Shown: positions 39,802-53,936, numbered from the stretch's first letter. The stretch: 64,000 nt of DNA from Osmia lignaria lignaria (GCF_051020975.1 NW_027478158.1:9796001-9860000); one strand, 5' to 3'. Numbers and translations are program-made. Notes: generated by a model from the letters alone, not told the origin.

Positions 39802-42049
39802 TTGCAGATTTATCTCAAGGGAAGGGGCCTGACGGACATATTTCGAGATATTTCTTCTTCTTGTTGTTCTTCTTCTGCACAGCTAAGCTGGAAGTGGCAT
39901 TTGCAGCTCGCAATAGTGCAGAGTTATCTGAAAGAAAGGGGCCACGGTGTTTCTGTATCTCTATTATGTTGGTGCGGCTTCGGAACTTTTAAATATCTTG
40001 ATATATCGCGAGAACTACGCATCTGATCAAAAAATATCATAGAACATAAAAAGTAGGAAACTTAATTCTCTACAAAAAAGGTCTCTGAACATTTTGCCAT
40101 AGCTCGCTTCGTTTCCGAGATATTTGCAGATTTATCTCAAGGGAAGGGGCCTGACGGACATATTTCGAGATATTTCTTCTTGTTGTTCTTCTTCTGCACA
40201 GCTAAGCTGGAAGTGGCATTTGCGGCTCGCACTAGTGCAGAGTTATCTCAAAGAAAGGGGCCACGGTGTTTCTGTATCTCTATTATGTTGGTGCGGCTTC
40301 GGAACTTTTAAATATCTCGATATATCTCGAAAACTACGCTTCTGATCAAAAAATATCATAGAACATAAATTGTAGGAAACATAATTCTCTACAAAAAACG
40401 TCTCTTAACATTTTGCCATAGCTCGCTTCGTTTCCGAGATATTTGCAGATTCAGCTCAAAGTAACGGGCCTGACGGACATATTTCGAGATATTTCTTCTT
40501 CTTGTTGTTCTTCTTCTGCACAGCTAAGCTGGAAGTGGCATTTGCAGCTCGCAATAGTGCAGAGTTATCTCAAAGAAAGGGGCCACGGTGTTTCTGTATC
40601 TCTATTATGTTGGTGCGGCTTCGGAACTTTTAAATATCTTGATATATCTCGAGAACTACGCATCTGATCAAAAAATATCATAGAACATAAAACGTAGGAA
40701 ACTTATTTCTCTACAAAAAAGGTCTCTTAACATTTTGCCATAGCTCGGTTCGTTTCCGAGATATTTGCAGATATATCTCAAGGGACGGGGCCTGACGGAC
40801 ATATTTCGAGATATTTCTTCTTCTTGTTGTTCTTCTTCTGCACAGCTAAGCTGGAAGTGGCATTTGCAGCTCGCAATAGTGCAGAGTTATCTCAAAGAAA
40901 GGGGCCACGGTGTTTCTGTATCTCTATTATGTTGGTGCGGCTTCGGAACTTTTAAATATCTCGATATATCTCGAAAACTACGCTTCTGATCAAAAAATAT
41001 CATAGAACATAAATTGTAGGAAACATAATTCTCTACAAAAAACGTCTCTTAACATTTTGCCATAGCTCGCTTCGTTTCCGAGATATTTGCAGATTTATCT
41101 CAAGGGTAGGGGCCTGACGGACATATTTCGAGATATTTCTTCTTCTTGTTGTTCTTCTTCTGCACAGCTAAGCTGGAAGTGGCATTTGCAGCTCGCAATA
41201 GTGCCGAGTTATCTCAAAGAAAGGGGCCACGGTGTTTCTGTATCTCTATTATGTTGGTGCGGCTTCGGAACTTTTAAATATCTTGATATATCTCGAGAAC
41301 TACGCATCTGATCAAAAAATATCATAGGACATAAAAAGTAGGAAACTTAATTCTCTACAAAAAAGGTCTCTTAACATTTTGCCATAGCTCGCTTCGTTTC
41401 CGAGATATTTGCAGATTTATCTCAAGGGAAGGGGCCTGACGGACATATTTCGAGATATTTCTTCTTGTTGTTCTTCTTCTGCACAGCTAAGCTGGAAGTG
41501 GCATTTGCGGCTCGCACTAGTGCAGAGTTATCTCAAAGAAAGGGGCCACGGTGTTTCTGTATCTCTATTATGTTGGTGCGGCTTCGGAACTTTTAAATAT
41601 CTCGATATATCTCGAAAACTACGCTTCTGATCCAAAAATATCATAGAACATAAATTGTAGGAAACATAATTCTCTACAAAAAACGTCTCTTAACATTTTG
41701 CCATAGCTCGCTTCGTTTCCGAGATATTTGCAGATTCAGCTCAAAGTAACGGGCCTGACGGACATATTTCGAGATATTTCTTCTTCTTGTTGTTCTTCTT
41801 CTGCACAGCTAAGCTGGAAGTGGCATTTGCAGCTCGCAATAGTGCAGAGTTATCTCAAAGAAAGGGGCCACGGTGTTTCTGTATCTCTATTATGTTGGTG
41901 CGGCTTCGGAACTTTTAAATATCTTGATATATCTCGAGAACTACGCATCTGATCAAAAAATATCATAGAACATAAAAAGTAGGAAACTTAATTCTCTACA
42001 AAAAAGGTCTCTTAACATTTTGCCATAGCTCGCTTCGTTTCCGAGATAT
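39802..42049. repeat. Seven-monomer (2,248 bp) extra block in segment B
   Basis: Segment A has a single version of this stretch; segment B has it twice in tandem, changing the A/B offset from 24,746 to 26,994. The monomers at 39802, 40124 and 40443 match 37554, 37876 and 38195 (CTGAAAGAAAGG, ATATCGCGAG, GTCTCTGAAC). The monomer at 40765 instead matches 35944 (CTCGGTTCG, GGGACGGGG, CGCTTC end) in place of the 38517 type, a sign of conversion or a more complex exchange. The monomer at 41087 has the ATAGGACATAA linker of segment A 14093, while 38839 has ATAAAACATAA. Confidence 0.85.
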
Positions 42050-42371
42050 TTGCAGATATATCTCAAGGGAAGGGGCCTGACGGACATATTTCGAGATATT
42101 TCTTCTTCTTGTTGTTCTTCTTCTGCACAGCTAAGCTGGAAGTGGCATTTGCAGCTCGCAATAGTGCAGAGTTATCTCAAAGAAAGGGGCCACGGTGTTT
42201 CTGTATCTCTATTATGTTGGTGCGGCTTCGGAACTTTTAAATATCTCGATATATCTCGAAAACTACGCTTCTGATCAAAAAATATCATAGAACATAAATT
42301 GTAGGAAACATAATTCTCTAGAAAAAAGGTCTCTTAACATTTTGCCATAGCTCGCTTCGTTTCCGAGATAT

Positions 42372-42693
42372 TTGCAGATTTATCTCAAGGGAAGGGGCCT
42401 GACGGACATATTTCGAGATATTTCTTCTTCTTGTTGTTCTTCTTCTGCACAGCTAAGCTGGAAGTGGCATTTGCAGCTCGCAATAGTGCAGAGTTATCTC
42501 AAAGAAAGGGGCCACGGTGTTTCTGTATCTCTATTATGTTAGTGCGGCTTCGGAACTTTTAAATATCTTGATATATCTCGAGAACTACGCATCTGATCAA
42601 AAAATATCATAGAACATAAAAAGTAGGAAACTTAATTCTCTACAAAAAAGCTCTCTTAACATTTTGCCATAGCTCGCTTCGTTTCCGAGATAT
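42372..42693. repeat. Stop-carrying monomer, segment B copy
   Basis: It has TATGTTAGTG near 42537, as in the segment A counterpart at 15378-15699. The shared rare variant supports the duplication. Confidence 0.85.
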
Positions 42694-43015
42694 TTGCAGA
42701 TATATCTCAAGGGAAGGGGCCTGACGGACATATTTCGAGATATTTTTTCTTCTTGTTGTTCTTCTTCTGCACAGCTAAGCTGGAAGTGGCATTTGCAGCT
42801 CGCAATCGTGCAGAGTTATCTCAAAGAAAGGGGCCACGGTGTTTCTGTATATCTATTATGTTGGTGCGGCTTCGGAACTTTTAAATATCTTGATATATCT
42901 CGAGAACTACGCATCTGATCAAAAAATATCATAAAACGTAAAAAGTAGGAAACTTAATTCTCTACAAAAAAGGTCTCTTAACATTTTGCCATAGCTCGCT
43001 TCGTTTCCGAGATAT

Positions 43016-43322
43016 TTGCAGATTTATCTCAAGGGAAGGGGCCTGACGGACATATTTCGAGATATTTCTTCTTCTGCACAGCTAAACTGGAAGTGGCATT
43101 TCCAGCTCGCAATAGTACAGAGTTATCTCAAAGAAAGGGGCCACGGTGTTTCTGTATCTCTATTATGTTGGTGCGGCTTCGGAACTTTTAAATATCTTGA
43201 TATATCTCGAGAACTACGCATCTGATCAAAAAATATCATAGAACATAAAAAGTAGGAAACTTAATTCTCTACAAAAAAGATCTCTTAACATTTTGCCATA
43301 GCTCGCTTCGTTTCCGAGATAT
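43016..43322. repeat. 307 bp monomer, segment B copy
   Basis: It has the same 15 bp deletion and neighbouring variants as the monomer at 16022, at offset +26,994. It serves as a strong shared marker for the segmental duplication. Confidence 0.92.
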
Positions 43323-45892
43323 TTGCAGATTTATCTCAAGGGAAGGGGCCTGACGGACATATTTCGAGATATTTCGTCTTCTTGTTGTTCTTCTTCTGCA
43401 CAGCTAAACTGGAAGTGGCGTTGCCAGCTCGCAATAGTGCAGAGTTATCTCAAAGAAAGGGGCCACGGTGTTTCTGTATCTCTATTATGTTGGTGCGGCT
43501 TCGGAACTTTTAAATATCTTGATATATCTCGAGAACTACGCATCTGATCGAAAAATATCGTAGAACATAAAAAGTAGGAAACTTAATTCTCTACAAATAA
43601 AGTCTCATAACATTTTGCCATAGCTCGCTTCGTTTCCGAGATATTTGCAGATTTATCTCAAGGGAAGGGGCCTGACGGACATATTTCGAGATATTTCTTC
43701 TTCTTGTTGTTCTTCTTCTGCACAGCTAAGCTGGAAGTGGCATTTGCAGCTCGCAATAGTGCAGAATTATCTCAAAGAAAGGGGCCACGGTGTTTCTGTA
43801 TCTCTATTATGTTGGTGCGGCTTCGGAACTTTTAAATATCTTGATATATCTCGAGAACTACGCATCTGATCAAAAAATATCATAGAACATAAAAAGTAGG
43901 AAACTTAATTCTCTACAAAAAAGGTCTCTTAACATTTTGCCATAGCTCGCTTCGTTTCCGAGATATTTGCAGATTTATCTCAAGGGAAGGGGCCTGACGG
44001 ACATATTTCGAGATATTTCTTCTTGTTGTTCTTCTTCTGCACAGCTAAGCTGGAAGTGGCATTTGCGGCTCGCACTAGTGCAGAGTTATCTCAAAGAAAG
44101 GGGCCACGGTGTTTCTGTATCTCTATTATGTTGGTGCGGCTTCGGAACTTTTAAATATCTTGATATATCTCGAGAACTACGCATCTGATCGAAAAATATC
44201 GTAGAACATAAAAAGTAGGAAACTTAATTCTCTACAAATAAAGTCTCATAACATTTTGCCATAGCTCGCTTCGTTTCCGAGATATTTGCAGATTTATCTC
44301 AAGGGAAGGGGCCTGACGGACATATTTCGAGATATTTCTTCTTCTTGTTGTTCTTCTTCTGCACAGCTAAGCTGGAAGTGGCATTTGCAGCTCGCAATAG
44401 TGCAGAATTATCTCAAAGAAAGGGGCCACGGTGTTTCTGTATCTCTATTATGTTGGTGCGGCTTCGGAACTTTTAAATATCTTGATATATCTCGAGAACT
44501 ACGCATCTGATCAAAAAATATCATAGAACATAAAAAGTACGAAACTTAATTCTCTACAAAAAAGGTCTCTTAACATTTTGCCATAGCTCGCTTCGTTTCC
44601 GAGATATTTGCAGATTTATCTCAAGGGAAGGGGCCTGACGGACATATTTCGAGATATTTCTTCTTGTTGTTCTTCTTCTGCACAGCTAAGCTGGAAGTGG
44701 CATTTGCGGCTCGCACTAGTGCAGAGTTATCTCAAAGAAAGGGGCCACGGTGTTTCTGTATCTCTATTATGTTGGTGCGGCTTCGGAACTTTTAAATATC
44801 TCGATATATCTCGAAAACTACGCTTCTGATCAAAAAATATCATAGAACATAAATTGTAGGAAACATAATTCTCTACAAAAAACGTCTCTTAACATTTTGC
44901 CATAGCTCGCTTCGTTTCCGAGATATTTGCAGATTCAGCTCAAAGTAACGGGCCTGACAGACATATTTCGAGATATTTCTTCTTCTTGTTGTTCTTCTTC
45001 TGCACAGCTAAGCTGGAAGTGGCATTTGCAGCTCGCAATAGTGCAGAGTTATCTCAAAGAAAGGGGCCACGGTGTTTCTGTATCTCTATTATGTTGGTGC
45101 GGCTTCGGAACTTTTAAATATCTTGATATATCTCGAGAACTACGCATCTGATCAAAAAATATCAAAGAACATAAAAAGTGGGAAACTTAATTCTCTACAA
45201 AAAAGGTCTCTTAACATTTTGCCATAGCTCGCTTCGTTTCCGAGATATTTGCAGATATATCTCAAGGGAAGGGGCCTGACGGACATATTTCGAGATATTT
45301 CTTCTTCTTGTTGTTCTTCTTCTGCACAGCTAAGCTGGAAGTGGCATTTGCGGCTCGCACTAGTGCAGAGTTATCTCAAAGAAAGGGGCCACGGTGTTTC
45401 TGTATCTCTATTATGTTGGTGCGGCTTCGGAACTTTTAAATATCTCGATATATCTCGAAAACTACGCTTCTGATCAAAAAATATCATAGAACATAAATTG
45501 TAGGAAACATAATTCTCTACAAAAAAGGTCTCTCAACATTTTGCCATAGCTCGCTTCGTTTCCGAGATATTTGCAGATATATCTCAAGGGAAGGGGCCTG
45601 ACGGACATATTTCGCGATATTTCTTCTTCTTGTTGTTCTTCTTCTGCACAGCTCAGCTGGAAGTGGCATTTGCGGCTCGCACTAGTGCAGAGTTATCTCA
45701 AAGAAAGGGGCCACGGTGTTTCTGTATCTCTATTATGTTGGTGCGGCTTCGGAACTTTTAAATGTCTTGATATATCTCGAGAACTACGCATCTGATCAAA
45801 AAATATCATAGAACATAAAAAGTAGGAAACTTAATTCTCTACAAAAAAGGTCTCTTAACATTTTGCCATAGCTCGCTTCGTTTCCGAGATAT

Positions 45893-48800
45893 TTGCAGAT
45901 TTATCTCAAGGGAAGGGGCCTGACGGACATATTTCGAGATATTTCTTCTTCTTGTTGTTCTTCTTCTGCACAGCTAAACTGGAAGTGGCATTTCCAGCTC
46001 GCAATAGTGCAGAGTTATCTCAAAGAATGGGGCCACGGTGTTTCTGTATCTCTATTATGTTGGTGCGGCTTCGGAACTTTTAAATATCTTGATATATCTC
46101 GAGAACTACGCATCTGATCAAAAAATATCATAGAACATAAAAAGTAGGAAACTTAATTCTCTACAAAAAAGATCTCTCAACATTTTGCCATAGCTCGCTT
46201 CGTTTCCGAGATATTTGCAGATTCAGCTCAAAGTAACGGGCCTGACGGACATATTTCGAGATATTTCTTCTTCTTGTTGTTCTTCTTCTGCACAGCTAAG
46301 CTGGAAGTGGCATTTGCGGCTCGCACTAGTGCAGAGTTATCTCAAAGAAAGGGGCCACGGTGTTTCTGTATCTCTATTATGTTGGTGCGGCTTCGGAACT
46401 TTTAAATATCTTGATATATCTCGAGAACTACGCATCTGATCAAAAAATATCATAGAACATAAAAAGTAGGAAACTTAATTCTCTACAAAAAAGGTCTCTT
46501 AACATTTTGCCATAGCTCGCTTCGTTTCCGAGATATTTGCAGATATATCTCAAGGGAAGGGGCCTGACGGACATATTTCGAGATATTTCTTCTTCTTGTT
46601 GTTCTTCTTCTGCACAGCTAAGCTGGAAGTGGCATTTGCGGCTCGCACTAGTGCAGAGTTATCTCAAAGAAAGGGGCCACGGTGTTTCTGTATCTCTATT
46701 ATGTTGGTGCGGCTTCGGAACTTTTAAATATCTCGATATATCTCGAAAACTACGCTTCTGATCAAAAAATATCATAGAACATAAATTGTAGGAAACATAA
46801 TTCTCTACAAAAAAGGTCTCTTAACATTTTGCCATAGCTCGCTTCGTTTCCGAGATATTTGCAGATATATCTCAAGGGAAGGGGCCTGACGGACATATTT
46901 CGCGATATTTCTTCTTCTTGTTGTTCTTCTTCTGCACAGCTCAGCTGGAAGTGGCATTTGCGGCTCCCACTAGTGCAGAGTTATCTCAAAGAAAGGGGCC
47001 ACGGTGTTTCTGTATCTCTATTATGTTGGTGCGGCTTCGGAACTTTTAAATATCTTGATATATCTCGAGAACTACGCATCTGATCAAAGAATATCATAGA
47101 ACATAAAAAGTAGGAAACTTAATTCTCTACAAAAAAGGTCTCTTAACATTTTGCCATAGCTCGCTTCGTTTCCGAGATATTTGCAGATTTATCTCAAGGG
47201 AAGGGGCCTGACGGACATATTTCGAGATATTTTTTCTTCTTGTTGTTCTTCTTCTGCACAGCTAAGCTGGAAGTGGCATTTGCAGCTCGCAATCGTGCAG
47301 AGTTATCTCAAAGAAAGGGGCCACGGTGTTTCTGTATATCTATTATGTTGGTGCGGCTTCGGAACTTTTAAATATCTTGATATATCTCGAGAACTACGCA
47401 TCTGATCAAAAAATATCATAGAACATAAAAAGTAGGAAACTTAATTCTCTACAAAAAAGGTCTCTTAACATTTTGCCATAGCTCGCTTCGTTTCCGAGAT
47501 ATTTGCAGATTTATCTCAAGGGAAGGGGCCTGACGGACATATTTCGAGATATTTCTTCTTCTTGTTGTTCTTCTTCTGCACAGCTAAACTGGAAGTGGCA
47601 TTTCCAGCTCGCAATAGTGCAGAGTTATCTCAAAGAATGGGGCCACGGTGTTTCTGTATCCCTATTATGTTGGTGCGGCTTCGGAACTTTTAAATATCTT
47701 GATATATCTCGAGAACTACGCATCTGATCAAAAAATATCATAGAACATAAAAAGTAGGAAACTTAATTCTCTACAAAAAAGATCTCTCAACATTTTGCCA
47801 TAGCTCGCTTCGTTTCCGAGATATTTGCAGATTCAGCTCAAAGTAACGGGCCTGACGGACATATTTCGAGATATTTCTTCTTCTTGTTGTTCTTCTTCTG
47901 CACAGCTAAGCTGGAAGTGGCATTTGCGGCTCGCACTAGTGCAGAGTTATCTCAAAGAAAGGGGCCACGGTGTTTCTGTATCTCTATTATGTTGGTGCGG
48001 CTTCGGAACTTTTAAATATCTTGATATATCTCGAGAACTACGCATCTGATCAAAAAATATCATAGAACATAAAAAGTAGGAAACTTAATTCTCTACAAAA
48101 AAGGTCTCTTAACATTTTGCCATAGCTCGCTTCGTTTCCGAGATATTTGCAGATATATCTCAAGGGAAGGGGCCTGACGGACATATTTCGAGATATTTCT
48201 TCTTCTTGTTGTTCTTCTTCTGCACAGCTAAGCTGGAAGTGGCATTTGCGGCTCGCACTAGTGCAGAGTTATCTCAAAGAAAGGGGCCACGGTGTTTCTG
48301 TATCTCTATTATGTTGGTGCGGCTTCGGAACTTTTAAATATCTCGATATATCTCGAAAACTACGCTTCTGATCAAAAAATATCATAGAACATAAATTGTA
48401 GGAAACATAATTCTCTACAAAAAAGGTCTCTTAACATTTTGCCATAGCTCGCTTCGTTTCCGAGATATTTGCAGATATATCTCAAGGGAAGGGGCCTGAC
48501 GGACATATTTCGCGATATTTCTTCTTCTTGTTGTTCTTCTTCTGCACAGCTCAGCTGGAAGTGGCATTTGCGGCTCCCACTAGTGCAGAGTTATCTCAAA
48601 GAAAGGGGCCACGGTGTTTCTGTATCTCTATTATGTTGGTGCGGCTTCGGAACTTTTAAATATCTTGATATATCTCGAGAACTACGCATCTGATCAAAGA
48701 ATATCATAGAACATAAAAAGTAGGAAACTTAATTCTCTACAAAAAAGGTCTCTTAACATTTTGCCATAGCTCGCTTCGTTTCCGAGATATTTGCAGATTT

Positions 48801-49112
48801 ATCTCAAGGGAAGGGGCCTGACGGACATATTTCGAGATATTTTTTCTTCTTGTTGTTCTTCTTCTGCACAGCTAAGCTGGAAGTGGCATTTGCAGCTCGC
48901 AATCGTGCAGAGTTATCTCAAAGAAAGGGGCCACGGTGTTTCTGTATATCTATTATGTTGGTGCGGCTTCGGAACTTTTAAATATCTTGATATATCTCGA
49001 GAACTACGCATCTGATCAAAAAATATCATAGAACATAAAAAGTAGGAAACTTAATTCTCTACAAATAAAGTCTCATAACATTTTGCCATAGCTCGCTTCG
49101 TTTCCGAGATAT
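45893..49112. repeat. Segment B copy of the five-monomer repeat
   Basis: Copies are 45893-47502 and 47503-49112, matching 18899-22118 at +26,994. It keeps the CCCTA difference in the second copy (near 47661) but has the common AGTTATCTC at 47947 where segment A has AGATATCTC, so that change in A postdates the large duplication. Confidence 0.88.
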
Positions 49113-50722
49113 TTGCAGATTTATCTCAAGGGAAGGGGCCTGACGGACATATTTCGAGATATTTCTTCTTCTTGTTGTTCTTCTTCTGCACAGCTAAGCT
49201 GGAAGTGGCATTTGCAGCTCGGAATAGTGCAGAGTTATCTCAAAGAAAGGGGCCACGGTGTTTCTGTATATCTATTATGTTGGTGCGGCTTCGGAACTTT
49301 TAAATATCTTGATATATCTCGAGAACTACGCATCTGATCAAAAAATATCATAAAACGTAAAAAGTAGGAAACTTAATTCTCTACAAAAAAGGTCTCTTAA
49401 CATTTTGCCATAGCTCGCTTCGTTTCCGAGATATTTGCAGATTTATCTCAAGGGAAGGGGCCTGACGGACATATTTCGAGATATTTCTTCTTCTTGTTGT
49501 TCTTCTTCTGCACAGCTAAGCTGGAAGTGGCATTTGCAGCTCGCAATAGTGCAGAGTTATCTCAAAGAAAGGGGCCACGGTGTTTCTGTATCTCTATTAT
49601 GTTGGTGCGGCTTCGGAACTTTTAAATATCTCGATATATCTCGAAAACTACGCTTCTGATCAAAAAATATCATAGAACATAAATTGTAGGAAACATAATT
49701 CTCTACAAAAAACGTCTCTTAACATTTTGCCATAGCTCGCTTCGTTTCCGAGATATTTGCAGATTTATCTCAAGGGAAGGGGCCTGACGGACATATTTCG
49801 AGATATTTTTTCTTCTTGTTGTTCTTCTTCTGCACAGCTAAGCTGGAAGTGGCATTTGCAGCTCGCAATCGTGCAGAGTTATCTCAAAGAAAGGGGCCAC
49901 GGTGTTTCTGTATATCTATTATGTTGGTGCGGCTTCGGAACTTTTAAATATCTTGATATATCTCGAGAACTACGCATCTGATCAAAAAATATCATAGAAC
50001 ATAAAAAGTAGGAAACTTAATTCTCTACAAATAAAGTCTCATAACATTTTGCCATAGCTCGCTTCGTTTCCGAGATATTTGCAGATTTATCTCAAGGGAA
50101 GGGGCCTGACGGACATATTTCGAGATATTTCTTCTTCTTGTTGTTCTTCTTCTGCACAGCTAAGCTGGAAGTGGCATTTGCAGCTCGCAATAGTGCAGAG
50201 TTATCTCAAAGAAAGGGGCCACGGTGTTTCTGTATATCTATTATGTTGGTGCGGCTTCGGAACTTTTAAATATCTTGATATATCTCGAGAACTACGCATC
50301 TGATCAAAAAATATCATAAAACGTAAAAAGTAGGAAACTTAATTCTCTACAAAAAAGGTCTCTTAACATTTTGCCATAGCTCGCTTCGTTTCCGAGATAT
50401 TTGCAGATTTATCTCAAGGGAAGGGGCCTGACGGACATATTTCGAGATATTTCTTCTTCTTGTTGTTCTTCTTCTGCACAGCTAAGCTGGAAGTGGCATT
50501 TGCAGCTCGCAATAGTGCAGAGTTATCTCAAAGAAAGGGGCCACGGTGTTTCTGTATCTCTATTATGTTGGTGCGGCTTCGGAACTTTTAAATATCTCGA
50601 TATATCTCGAAAACTACGCTTCTGATCAAAAAATATCATAGAACATAAATTGTAGGAAACATAATTCTCTACAAAAAACGTCTCTTAACATTTTGCCATA
50701 GCTCGCTTCGTTTCCGAGATAT

Positions 50723-53700
50723 TTGCAGATTTATCTCAAGGGAAGGGGCCTGACGGACATATTTCGAGATATTTCTTCTTCTTGTTGTTCTTCTTCTGCA
50801 CAGCTAAGCTGGAAGTGGCATTTGCAGCTCGCAATAGTGCAGAGTTATCTCAAAGGAAGGGGCCACGGTGTTTCTGTATCTCTATTATGTTGGTGCGGCT
50901 TCGGAACTTTTAAATATCTTGATATATCTCGAGAACTACGCATCTGATCAAAAAATATCATAGAACATAAAAAGTAGGAAACTTAATTCTCTACAAAAAA
51001 GGTCTCTTAACATTTTGCCATAGCTCGCTTCGTTTCCGAGATATTTGCAGATTTATCTCAAGGGAAGGGGCCTGACGGACATATTTCGAGATATTTCTTC
51101 TTCTTGTTGTTCTTCTTCTGCACAGCTAAGCTGGAAGTGGCATTTGCAGCTCGCAATAGTGCAGAGTTATCTCAAAGGAAGGGGCCACGGTGTTTCTGTA
51201 TCTCTATTATGTTGGTGCGGCTTCGGAACTTTTAAATATCTTGATATATCTCGAGAACTACGCATCTGATCAAAAAATATCATAGAACATAAAAAGTAGG
51301 AAACTTAATTCTCTACAAAAAAGGTCTCTTAACATTTTGCCATAGCTCGCTTCGTTTCCGAGATATTTGCAGATTTATCTCAAGGGAAGGGGCCTGACGG
51401 ACATATTTCGAGATATTTCTTCTTGTTGTTCTTCTTCTGCACAGCTAAGCTGGAAGTGGCATTTGCGGCTCGCACTAGTGCAGAGTTATCTCAAAGAAAG
51501 TGGCCACGGTGTTTCTGTATCTCTATTATGTTGGTGCGGCTTCGGAACTTTTAAATATCTCGATATATCTCGAAAACTACGCTTCTGATCAAAAAATATC
51601 ATAGAACATAAATTGTAGGAAACATAATTCTCTACAAAAAACGTCTCTTAACATTTTGCCATAGCTCGCTTCGTTTCCGAGATATTTGCAGATTCAGCTC
51701 AAAGTAACGGGCCTGACGGACATATTTCGAGATATTTCTTCTTCTTGTTGTTCTTCTTCTGCACAGCTAAGCTGGAAGTGGCATTTGCAGCTCGCAATAG
51801 TGCAGAGTTATCTCAAAGAAAGGGGCCACGGTGTTTCTGTATCTCTATTATGTTGGTGCGGCTTCGGAACTTTTAAATATCTTGATATATCTCGAGAACT
51901 ACGCATCTGATCAAAAAATATCATAGAACATAAAAAGTAGGAAACTTAATTCTCTACAAATAAAGTCTCATAACATTTTGCCATAGCTCGCTTCGTTTCC
52001 GAGATATTTGCAGATTTATCTCAAGGGAAGGGGCCTGACGGACATATTTCGAGATATTTCTTCTTCTTGTTGTTCTTCTTCTGCACAGCTAAGCTGGAAG
52101 TGGCATTTGCAGCTCGCAATAGTGCAGAGTTATCTCAAAGAAAGGGGCCACGGTGTTTCTGTATATCTATTATGTTGGTGCGGCTTCGGAACTTTTAAAT
52201 ATCTTGATATATCTCGAGAACTACGCATCTGATCAAAAAATATCATAAAACGTAAAAAGTAGGAAACTTAATTCTCTACAAAAAAGGTCTCTTAACATTT
52301 TGCCATAGCTCGCTTCGTTTCCGAGATATTTGCAGATTTATCTCAAGGGAAGGGGCCTGACGGACATATTTCGAGATATTTCTTCTTCTTGTTGTTCTTC
52401 TTCTGCACAGCTAAGCTGGAAGTGGCATTTGCAGCTCGCAATAGTGCAGAGTTATCTCAAAGAAAGGGGCCACGGTGTTTCTGTATCTCTATTATGTTGG
52501 TGCGGCTTCGGAACTTTTAAATATCTCGATATATCTCGAAAACTACGCTTCTGATCAAAAAATATCATAGAACATAAATTGTAGGAAACATAATTCTCTA
52601 CAAAAAACGTCTCTTAACATTTTGCCATAGCTCGCTTCGTTTCCGAGATATTTGCAGATTTATCTCAAGGGAAGGGGCCTGACGGACATATTTCGAGATA
52701 TTTCTTCTTCTTGTTGTTCTTCTTCTGCACAGCTAAGCTGGAAGTGGCATTTGCAGCTCGCAATAGTGCAGAGTTATCTCAAAGGAAGGGGCCACGGTGT
52801 TTCTGTATCTCTATTATGTTGGTGCGGCTTCGGAACTTTTAAATATCTTGATATATCTCGAGAACTACGCATCTGATCAAAAAATATCATAGAACATAAA
52901 AAGTAGGAAACTTAATTCTCTACAAAAAAGGTCTCTTAACATTTTGCCATAGCTCGCTTCGTTTCCGAGATATTTGCAGATTTATCTCAAGGGAAGGGGC
53001 CTGACGGACATATTTCGAGATATTTCTTCTTCTTGTTGTTCTTCTTCTGCACAGCTAAGCTGGAAGTGGCATTTGCAGCTCGCAATAGTGCAGAGTTATC
53101 TCAAAGGAAGGGGCCACGGTGTTTCTGCATCTCTATTATGTTGGTGCGGCTTCGGAACTTTTAAATATCTTGATATATCTCGAGAACTACGCATCTGATC
53201 AAAAAATATCATAGAACATAAAAAGTAGGAAACTTAATTCTCTACAAAAAAGGTCTCTTAACATTTTGCCATAGCTCGCTTCGTTTCCGAGATATTTGCA
53301 GATTTATCTCAAGGGAAGGGGCCTGACGGACATATTTCGAGATATTTCTTCTTGTTGTTCTTCTTCTGCACAGCTAAGCTGGAAGTGGCATTTGCGGCTC
53401 GCACTAGTGCAGAGTTATCTCAAAGAAAGTGGCCACGGTGTTTCTGTATCTCTATTATGTTGGTGCGGCTTCGGAACTTTTAAATATCTCGATATATCTC
53501 GAAAACTACGCTTCTGATCAAAAAATATCATAGAACATAAATTGTAGGAAACATAATTCTCTACAAAAAACGTCTCTTAACATTTTGCCATAGCTCGCTT
53601 CGTTTCCGAGATATTTGCAGATTCAGCTCAAAGTAACGGGCCTGACGGACATATTTCGAGATATTTCTTCTTCTTGTTGTTCTTCTTCTGCACAGCTAAG

Positions 53701-53936
53701 CTGGAAGTGGCATTTGCAGCTCGCAATAGTGCAGAGTTATCTCAAAGAAAGGGGCCACGGTGTTTCTGTATCTCTATTATGTTGGTGCGGCTTCGGAACT
53801 TTTAAATATCTTGATATATCTCGAGAACTACGCATCTGATCAAAAAATATCATAGAACATAAAAAGTAGGAAACTTAATTGTCTACAAAAAAGGTCTCTT
53901 AACATTTTGCCATAGCTCGCTTCGTTTCCGAGATAT
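50723..53936. repeat. Six-monomer step (1,929 bp) duplication at the end of segment B
   Basis: Monomers at 52652, 52974, 53296 and 53615 repeat those at 50723, 51045, 51367 and 51686: two CTCAAAGGAAGG monomers, a 319 bp monomer with AAAGTGGCCACGG, and a TTCAGCTC monomer. A private change is CTGCATCTC near 53128. At 53937 the series leaves this pattern. The duplication lies exactly at the right edge of segment B, so it is part of the breakpoint structure. Confidence 0.85.

Larger units (their letters stand above)
25615..52608. repeat. Segment B of a ~25 kb direct segmental duplication
   Basis: This is the second copy of segment A, directly adjacent and in the same orientation. Single-base differences I could pin down are 35240 A (A copy 10494 G), 32044 C (7298 T), 37474 G (12728 A), 44574 C (17580 G), 47947 T (20953 A) and 49603 T (22609 G), plus two bases at 39079-39080. 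The list is by eye and not exhaustive, but the copies are clearly far closer to each other than neighbouring monomers are. B also has one extra seven-monomer block. The match could extend to about 52780, where the next monomer becomes CTCAAAGGAAGG in place of CTCAAAGAAAGG. Confidence 0.93.
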
